From Afifella pfennigii DSM 17143 (lineage in GTDB: Bacteria; Pseudomonadota; Alphaproteobacteria; Rhizobiales; Afifellaceae): DNA of 64,000 nucleotides. Under the pieces are notes generated by a model. The model searched no databases. It saw only the letters and a list, made by a program, of their open reading frames with translations, and was not told the DNA's origin. The stretch is taken from positions 1-64,000 of the forward strand of contig NZ_JHZK01000006.1 in NCBI RefSeq assembly GCF_000688515.1, in the 5' to 3' direction. The translations under genes and the position numbers were made by a program. This document shows, one piece after another, positions 58,533 to 64,000 of the stretch (position 1 is its first letter; each line of letters starts with the position of its first letter).

Positions 58533-59432
58533 ATGGCTGACCTGAGACAAACCGCGGAAGGGCGTCGGCGGTGGAACAGGGAGCAGCGCTGGAACGAGCC
58601 GCACGATCCGCGCAGTGACGCGGAAAAAGCACATTCGGTTTCCGGGAGCGAGGCATGGCTCGGCAGCCTGGTGACGACCATCGAGGGAGAGATTATTCCT
58701 CGCCTGCTTCTGGCGCACGGCGCCAGTGCAGTGGAAGGTCGCAAGGCCGACCCGCATCAGGGGCGACTGGGCAGCCACGAAATCGCGGACTTTGCGCGTC
58801 TCGTTATCGGACCGGATTTCTCGCTAGTGCGCGCGCATATCGATATGATGCGCGCCCGTGGTATCACCTTAGAGACGATTTTCATCGATTTGATGGCGCC
58901 GACGGCACGGCTGCTTGGAGACCTCTGGAAGGCGGACGAGTGCGACTTTACCGATGTGACCATTGGACTTTCCCGCCTGCAGCAATTGCTGCGCGAATTC
59001 GGCCCAGCCTTTCAGAGCGCGTTTTCCGATTGCACCAGCGGGCGGCGGGCGCTGCTCGTGCCGGCCCCGGGCGAACAGCATACGTTCGGTCTGTTCATCA
59101 CCGAGGAGTTCTTCCGTCGTTCCGGCTGGCAGGTCATGTCGGCGCTGGACCTGTCCTCGCAGGAGATCGCCGACACGGTGCGCACCGAATGGTTCTCCAT
59201 CGTCGGCTTCTCCCTGTCGGGGGAGCGTTGGCTGAACGAGCTTGCCGTCACCATCGAGGCGGTACGGCAGAAGTCGCGGAACCAGTCGATCGGCATCATG
59301 GTCGGCGGGCAGCTTTTCTTCGACCGCCCGGAGCTGGTGGCGCTCGTTGGCGCGGATGTGGCCGCATCCGATGCGCGTCAGGCGGTTCTTCACGCAGAAC
59401 GCATGCTGGGCGCGGTTTCGATGCGCTGGTGA
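58533..59432 (+). CDS. aerR: AerR/PpaA-type B12-binding antirepressor
   Basis: 299 aa. A charged N-terminal tail (1-45), a four-helix region (about 80-165, IFIDLMAPTARLLGDLWKAD) and a C-terminal cobalamin-binding Rossmann domain. The candidate cobalt-ligating histidine lies in GEQHTFGLFITEEFFRRSG. Homologues bind cobalamin and counter PpsR/CrtJ, linking light and B12 to pigment gene expression. It lies just upstream of ppsR (28-base gap), the standard aerR-ppsR pairing. Confidence 0.92.
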   Translation: MADLRQTAEGRRRWNREQRWNEPHDPRSDAEKAHSVSGSEAWLGSLVTTIEGEIIPRLLLAHGASAVEGRKADPHQGRLGSHEIADFARLVIGPDFSLVRAHIDMMRARGITLETIFIDLMAPTARLLGDLWKADECDFTDVTIGLSRLQQLLREFGPAFQSAFSDCTSGRRALLVPAPGEQHTFGLFITEEFFRRSGWQVMSALDLSSQEIADTVRTEWFSIVGFSLSGERWLNELAVTIEAVRQKSRNQSIGIMVGGQLFFDRPELVALVGADVAASDARQAVLHAERMLGAVSMRW

Positions 59433-59460
59433 TGCCGCCCCTCCGGGGCCTGGAGGGGTT

Positions 59461-60915
59461 ATGGTAAGCGTCATCTCGCCAGCCGGCCCCGGAAGTTTCA
59501 AATTTCCCAACGAGACGCTCAGCGATGTCGATGCCGAGATTGCCGCCAGGTTGATCTCCACGGCGGCCGATATTGCGCTGGTTCTCGACAAGGACGGCGT
59601 CATCGAAGATCTCGCCTATGCCGACCAGGACCTCTCCAGGGAGGGGCTCGGCAACTGGCTCGGCCGCCCCTGGGTGGAGACCGTGACGGTGGAAAGCCGT
59701 CCGAAGGTCGAGGAGATGCTGGAGGCGGCGGCGAGCAAGGCCAATCCGCGTTGGCGTCAGGTCAACCATCCCTCCAGCCGCGGTCTCGACCTGCCGGTAC
59801 GCTATTCGGCCATTCAGCTTGCAGAAGGCGGCCGCGTCATCGCCATCGGTCGCGACTTGCGGCCCGTCGCCAGCCTGCAGCAGCGTCTGGTCGAGGCGCA
59901 GATCGCGGTGGAACGCGAATATGCGCGCCTGCGCCAGGCGGAGACGCGCTACCGCCTGCTTTTCCAGATCGCCTCGGAGGCTGTCCTCATCGTCGATGCG
60001 ACGACGCAGAAGGTGGTGGAGGCCAATCCGGCGGCGAGCCATCTGATCGGCCAGCCCGTGGAGCGCCTCGTCGGGCGCGGTTTGCGCGGCCTCTTCGCCG
60101 AGGACGCCGAGCGCGCGCTGCAGGCCCTTCTTGCCATGGTGCGCGCCGCCGGCCACGCGGAGGATGTGAGCCTGCGCCTGCCGCAGGATGAACGCGAATT
60201 CATTGCCTCGGCTTCCCTGTTCCGTCAGGAGCAGGCCTCGCATTTCCTCATCCGTCTGTCGCCGCTCACCGCCGGCGCGGCGGCGGAAAGCGAGCCGAGC
60301 GTCGCATCGGCGCTCATTCAGGTGGTGGAAAACCTCCCCGACGCCTTTCTCGTCACCGATCCCGACCGGCGTGTTCTTGCGGCCAATATCGCCTTTCTCG
60401 ACCTTGCTCAGATGGCGAGCGAGGAGCAGGTGCGCGGCGAGCGGCTGGAGCGTTGGCTTGGCCGCCACGGCATCGAGCTTGATGTTCTCATCGCCAATCT
60501 GCGCGAGCACGGCTCGGTACGCCATTTCCGCACGATCCTGCGCGGCGAGTACGGCTCGCAGGCGGAGGTGGAGGTGGCAGCCGTTTCCGTCCTGGAAGGC
60601 GAGCAACCCTGCTTCGGCTTCGTTCTTCGCGATGTCGGCGCGCGCATCACCAAGACGCGGCCGTTCGCCCCGGAGATGCCGCGTTCCGTCGATCAGCTGA
60701 CGGAACTCGTCGGGCGCGTGCCGCTGAAGGAACTGGTGCGCGAGACGACCGATGTGATCGAGCGGCTGTGCATCGAGGCGGCGCTGGAGCTGACCGGCGA
60801 CAACCGCGCCTCGGCCGCCGAAATCCTCGGCCTGTCGCGCCAGAGCCTATATTCCAAGCTCCGCCGCTACGGTCTGGTCGATGTCGCGCCGGACGACGAT
60901 TCAAGTGGCCATTAG
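59461..60915 (+). CDS. ppsR: PpsR/CrtJ transcriptional regulator of photosynthesis genes
   Basis: 484 aa. An N-terminal domain (1-135), a Q-linker helix and two PAS domains (about 160-270 and 285-395: RLLFQIASEAVLIVDATTQK, NLPDAFLVTDPDRRVLAANI) precede a C-terminal Fis-type HTH (LTGDNRASAAEILGLSRQSL). It has only two cysteines, Cys384 in the second PAS region and Cys437 at the start of the HTH. Cys437 corresponds to the redox-active HTH cysteine of Rhodobacter; no cysteine is near residue 251, where Rhodobacter PpsR has its partner. The start was taken at MVSVIS; the upstream frame overlaps aerR. Confidence 0.96.
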   Translation: MVSVISPAGPGSFKFPNETLSDVDAEIAARLISTAADIALVLDKDGVIEDLAYADQDLSREGLGNWLGRPWVETVTVESRPKVEEMLEAAASKANPRWRQVNHPSSRGLDLPVRYSAIQLAEGGRVIAIGRDLRPVASLQQRLVEAQIAVEREYARLRQAETRYRLLFQIASEAVLIVDATTQKVVEANPAASHLIGQPVERLVGRGLRGLFAEDAERALQALLAMVRAAGHAEDVSLRLPQDEREFIASASLFRQEQASHFLIRLSPLTAGAAAESEPSVASALIQVVENLPDAFLVTDPDRRVLAANIAFLDLAQMASEEQVRGERLERWLGRHGIELDVLIANLREHGSVRHFRTILRGEYGSQAEVEVAAVSVLEGEQPCFGFVLRDVGARITKTRPFAPEMPRSVDQLTELVGRVPLKELVRETTDVIERLCIEAALELTGDNRASAAEILGLSRQSLYSKLRRYGLVDVAPDDDSSGH

Positions 60916-60921
60916 AGCCTT

Positions 60922-61929
60922 CTACGCAGCTTCCGCCGGCGCCGCGCTTTCGTTGAGGAACGCCTCGTAGGCGGCCAGGAAGGCGGCCGGCGCCTGGAAA
61001 TAGATGAGCGCGCCGGTCTTGAACGGCTTCACCGTCCAGTTGTCCTTGGCGCGGGCCCAGTCCGCCTCGCTGAAATCGCCGAAATCCCCTCTCGTGCCGT
61101 GCGCCAGAAACACCGGCATCTCAAGCGATTCGTAGACGTTGCGAATATCTTGGCTGAACAGGCGGCCCGAAACGAAGGCATAGGGCGCGTGGCGCGCGCC
61201 CGGTTGATGCGTGGTGATGTAGTCGTATTCCAGCAGCTCCTCGTCGATCTCCTTGTCGCCGAAGGTCTTCTGCAGGAAGTAGCGGATCGAGCGCCGGCTG
61301 GTGAGGAGGTTGTAGAGCCCCTCGCTCCATAGCGGGAAGGTGAGGGCGCCATAAAGGAATGGTACCTGGCGGCTGGCCTCCGGCGGCCCGCGCCGTTTGC
61401 TGGCGCCGCTCTCAAAGCCGGTCGGGGTGACGAAGGCGAGGCTGCGCAGGCGCTCCGGCCGTTCGCTGGCGGCGCGCGCGAGGAACTCCGAGCTCAGCGA
61501 CACGGCTAGCGCGTCGATTGGCGCCGTGCCCCGCGCCTGCGGGTCGGCGGCGATGACGTCCAGCATGTCGTGCACCGCATCGACGTAAAGGCGGATGTTG
61601 TAATCGCGCTCGGAGCGCTCGGAGAAGCCGAAGCCCGGCAGGTCGACCGCATAGACGCGGTGGCTGTCGCGCAGATGCTGGAAGACCGGTCGCACCTCGT
61701 AGGCTGAGCCGGCCGCGTTGATGGAATGGATGAGCAGCAGCGGGCTGCCGCTGCCGGCGACATAGTAGGAGAGGCGGCCGGAGCGTCCCTGCGTCTCAAA
61801 ACGCTCCGCGGGCAGCGAATCGGGCAGGCCCTCGACTGGCCGGCCCGGCTGGCCGACGGAGGCACGAGGTTCCAGCGAGCCCTTGCCGCCCGGGTGTGGC
61901 TCGCTCGCCTGTCTTTGCGTGGCGTTCAT
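60922..61929 (-). CDS. Alpha/beta hydrolase of the photosynthesis cluster, function unknown
   Basis: 335 aa. The N-terminal about 65 residues are polar and probably disordered. The alpha/beta-hydrolase core follows: oxyanion LLLIHSINAAGSAYEVRP, VYAVDLPGFGFSERS, and a nucleophile elbow AVSLSSEFLARA, with Ala and Ser replacing the usual glycines around a likely serine nucleophile. A late histidine lies in FLAHGTRGDFGDF. It is distinct from BchO. It is divergent from bchG and convergent with ppsR (6 bases apart). Start at MNATQRQ with an AGGAAAGG site. Confidence 0.75.
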   Translation of the reverse strand: MNATQRQASEPHPGGKGSLEPRASVGQPGRPVEGLPDSLPAERFETQGRSGRLSYYVAGSGSPLLLIHSINAAGSAYEVRPVFQHLRDSHRVYAVDLPGFGFSERSERDYNIRLYVDAVHDMLDVIAADPQARGTAPIDALAVSLSSEFLARAASERPERLRSLAFVTPTGFESGASKRRGPPEASRQVPFLYGALTFPLWSEGLYNLLTSRRSIRYFLQKTFGDKEIDEELLEYDYITTHQPGARHAPYAFVSGRLFSQDIRNVYESLEMPVFLAHGTRGDFGDFSEADWARAKDNWTVKPFKTGALIYFQAPAAFLAAYEAFLNESAAPAEAA

Positions 61930-62044
61930 CGTTCGGGCCCTTTCCTGTGGGTCTTCTTGCATATCGGTTCTCGACAAACGTGAGGCAATGGCTGGCGGTT
62001 CCGGCGGCCGCTGGCGCCGCTCCGTAGCCTGCGACTGTAACGAC

Positions 62045-62085
62045 TGTAAAGTTGAGTTGACGCTTCGCGGTGACACTCATATCGT
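62045..62085 (+). promoter_or_regulatory. bchG promoter with overlapping PpsR-like box
   Basis: TTGACG (62057-62062), a 17-base spacer and TATCGT (62080-62085) form a good sigma-70 promoter. TGT-N12-ACG at 62045-62062 covers the -35 and is one base from the PpsR consensus. The predicted start point falls on or next to the ATG at 62093. Confidence 0.6.
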
Positions 62086-62092
62086 CCACTTC

Positions 62093-63001
62093 ATGTCTCG
62101 CTCGGCCTCGATGGCGACCTCATCCGCAAGCCGGCCGGCGCCGTCGGCAGTCCTGGAATTGCTGAAGCCCATCACATGGTTCGCACCCATGTGGGCTTTC
62201 GGTTGCGGCGTCGTGTCGTCCGGCGTTCCGATCTCGGAGCGCTGGCCGGTCATGCTCGCCGGCATCGTTCTCGCCGGCCCGATGGTGACCGCGACCAGCC
62301 AGGCCGCCAATGACTGGTACGACCGCCATGTCGACGCCATCAACGAGCCGGACAGGCCGATTCCTTCCGGCCGCATTCCCGGCCGCTGGGGCCTTTACAT
62401 CGCGCTCTTCTGGACGGGGCTGTCGCTTGCCCTGGCCGCGCTGCTCGGCCCCTGGGTCTTCACCGCGGCGGTGATCGGCCTCGTTCTGGCCTGGCTCTAT
62501 TCCATGCCGCCCGTGCGGCTGAAGAAGAACGGCTGGTGGGGCAACACCGCCGTCGCCGCCTGCTACGAGGGCCTTCCCTGGTTCACCGGCGCCGCCGTCA
62601 TGGTCGGCGCCTTCCCGGATTGGCGCATCGTCGTCCTCGCCGCGCTCTATTCGGTAGGCGCCCATGGCATCATGACGCTCAACGATTTCAAGGCGGTGGA
62701 AGGCGATCTTCGCATGGGCATCCGTTCCCTGCCGGCCCAGCTCGGCGTGGATCGGGCGGCGCGCTTCGCCTGCTGGGTGATGGCGGTGCCGCAGGTCGTG
62801 GTGATTGGCCTGCTTCTCCTCTGGGGCGCCCCGATCCATGCCGGCATCGTTGGCGCCTTCCTCCTCGTTCAGTTCTTCCTGATGCTGCGGCTCCTGCAGG
62901 CGCCGCGCGAGCGGGCCGCCTGGTACAACGCCACCGGCACGACGCTATACGTCTTCGGCATGCTGGCTTCGGCCTTCGCGCTGCGCGCGATTGGGGGCTG
63001 A
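62093..63001 (+). CDS. bchG: Bacteriochlorophyll synthase BchG (tail prenyltransferase)
   Basis: 302 aa, UbiA-type membrane prenyltransferase with about eight spans. Attaches geranylgeranyl or phytyl diphosphate to bacteriochlorophyllide a. First Asp-rich motif QAANDWYDRHVDAINEPDRP and second motif TLNDFKAVEGDLRMG are intact. Start ATG at 62093; MATSSAS at 62111 is the alternative. Neither has a Shine-Dalgarno site and the promoter is so close that the message may be leaderless. The next gene starts one base after the stop. Confidence 0.95.
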   Translation: MSRSASMATSSASRPAPSAVLELLKPITWFAPMWAFGCGVVSSGVPISERWPVMLAGIVLAGPMVTATSQAANDWYDRHVDAINEPDRPIPSGRIPGRWGLYIALFWTGLSLALAALLGPWVFTAAVIGLVLAWLYSMPPVRLKKNGWWGNTAVAACYEGLPWFTGAAVMVGAFPDWRIVVLAALYSVGAHGIMTLNDFKAVEGDLRMGIRSLPAQLGVDRAARFACWVMAVPQVVVIGLLLLWGAPIHAGIVGAFLLVQFFLMLRLLQAPRERAAWYNATGTTLYVFGMLASAFALRAIGG

Positions 63002-63002
63002 C

Positions 63003-64000
63003 ATGCGTGGGGCGGGCCTTGGCTGGGTTTCCATCGTCCGGCTCGGCCTCGTCCAGGCCTGCCTCGGCGCCATCGTCGTTCTGACTACCTCCACGCTTAA
63101 CCGCGTCATGGTGGTGGAGCTGGCCCTGCCGGCCACCTTGCCGGGCGCTCTCGTCGGCGTTCACTACGCCGTGCAGATGCTGCGTCCGCGCTGGGGCTAC
63201 GGCTCCGACATGACGGCACGGCGCACGCCCTGGATTATCGGCGGTATGGCCGTTCTGTGCGCCGGCGGCTTCCTCGCCGCTCTCGCCACCGCCTGGATGG
63301 CGAGCGACACCGCCGCCGGCATCGCCCTGGCGGTCTTTGCCTTTTTCGCCATCGGCATCGGTGTCGGCGCTTCCGGCACCTCGCTCCTGGCGCTTTTGGC
63401 CGCCAAGGTCGATCCCGGCCGGCGCGCCGCCGCCGCCACGCTGGTCTGGGGCATGATGATCGTCGGCTTCGTCATCACCGCTACCTCCGCCGGGCATTTT
63501 CTCGATCCCTTCTCTCCGTCACGTCTCGTGGCGGTGACGGGCGCCGTCGCGCTCAGCGCCTTTATCCTGACCGTCATTGCCGTCTTCGGCGTGGAGCGGG
63601 GCGTGGCGCATCCGGACGACCCGCATCCGGCCGGGCGCGATGGCGGCGAGGCCAAGCCAACCTTCCGCCAGGCGCTTGGCGAGGTCTGGGGCGAGACGAC
63701 GGCACGGCGCTTCACCATCTTCATCTTCGTCTCCATGCTCGCCTACAGTGCCCAGGATTTGGTGCTGGAGCCATTCGCCGGCACCGTCTTCGGCATGACG
63801 CCTGGCGAATCGACCAAACTCGCCGGCGTGCAGCATTCCGGCGTGCTTCTCGGCATGCTCACGGTCGGGCTGCTCGGCAGCAATCTTCTCTTCCGCCGTA
63901 TCGGCACCATGAAGACCTGGACCATCGGCGGCTGCTTTGCCTCCGCGCTGGCTCTCTTCGGTCTCGTCGTTGGCGGTTTCGTCGGCCCGGATTGGCCGAT
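63003..64000 (+). CDS. PucC/LhaA-family MFS protein (bch2-like), truncated by the window
   Basis: Starts MRGAGLGWVSIVRLGLVQAC and stays open to the window end (332 codons). It is a polytopic protein with STLNRVMVVELALPATLPGA and HYAVQMLRPRWGYGSDMTAR, signatures of the bacteriochlorophyll-delivery MFS family shared with LhaA (48150-49583). In many purple bacteria this gene lies between bchG and bchP; bchP is expected just beyond the edge. Distinct from lhaA in sequence. Starts one base after bchG ends. Confidence 0.92.
   Translation, partial: MRGAGLGWVSIVRLGLVQACLGAIVVLTTSTLNRVMVVELALPATLPGALVGVHYAVQMLRPRWGYGSDMTARRTPWIIGGMAVLCAGGFLAALATAWMASDTAAGIALAVFAFFAIGIGVGASGTSLLALLAAKVDPGRRAAAATLVWGMMIVGFVITATSAGHFLDPFSPSRLVAVTGAVALSAFILTVIAVFGVERGVAHPDDPHPAGRDGGEAKPTFRQALGEVWGETTARRFTIFIFVSMLAYSAQDLVLEPFAGTVFGMTPGESTKLAGVQHSGVLLGMLTVGLLGSNLLFRRIGTMKTWTIGGCFASALALFGLVVGGFVGPDWP

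Noticed and set aside
58268-58744. Upstream extension of the bchF frame to 58744
   Set aside because: It would run through the PpsR boxes and into aerR antisense; the GTG with CAGGAGG at 58267 gives the expected BchF N-terminus.

Overview
The window is a high-GC alphaproteobacterial chromosome segment carrying an almost complete photosynthesis gene cluster (PGC) of a purple bacterium that makes bacteriochlorophyll a. The housekeeping genes on the left (carB, greA, carA, yqeY, dnaG, rpoD) are close to alphaproteobacterial relatives and in an order usual for Hyphomicrobiales/Rhizobiales. The carotenoid genes present (crtI, B, C, D, E, F, no crtA) fit the spirilloxanthin series. The type-2 reaction centre has a tetrahaem PufC. 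No puc (LH2) genes, pufX, bchE or crtA are present. A Rhodobium/Afifella/Rhodopseudomonas-like organism is plausible, but genus is a guess.

Layout. 1-20.5 kb is core genome: an IS630-type transposase fragment at the left edge, an aspartate aminotransferase, an SAF-domain oxidoreductase, a glutathione transferase, greA and carB. Next is a small HTH-regulator module with three repeated operators and a 41-aa ORF, then ypfJ, a DUF2937 gene, carA, yqeY, dnaG, rpoD, a SIMPL-domain protein, a tRNA with CAT anticodon, glutaryl-CoA dehydrogenase and a CaiB-type CoA-transferase.

20.9-64 kb is the PGC. Plus strand: bchI-bchD-bchO, crtI-crtB, then two unannotated micro-ORFs predicted to be single-span membrane proteins. 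Minus strand: crtD-crtC. Divergent plus strand: crtE-crtF and bchC-X-Y-Z reading into pufQ-B-A-L-M-C. After strong terminators comes a decayed oxidase gene, then a minus-strand block of 14 tightly coupled genes read right to left: bchF-N-B-H-L-M, lhaA, puhA-B-C, a 101-aa ORF, acsF, puhE and hemA. The right end holds aerR-ppsR (plus), an alpha/beta hydrolase (minus), bchG and the start of a PucC/LhaA-type transporter gene cut by the window edge.

How it works together. HemA supplies 5-aminolevulinate. BchHDI, BchM and AcsF make protochlorophyllide, and BchLNB, BchXYZ, BchF, BchC and BchG finish bacteriochlorophyll. CrtE/B/I/C/D/F make carotenoids. PufLM-PuhA plus PufC form the reaction centre, PufBA form LH1, and LhaA, PuhB, PuhC and PuhE assist assembly. 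PpsR (repressor) and AerR (B12-binding antirepressor) are encoded locally. PpsR-type TGT-N12-ACA boxes or close variants lie before crtI, crtD/crtE, bchC, bchF/aerR and bchG. The most unusual item is the gene in the pufQ position, which closely resembles the LH1 beta gene next to it but has both conserved histidines replaced by arginine.
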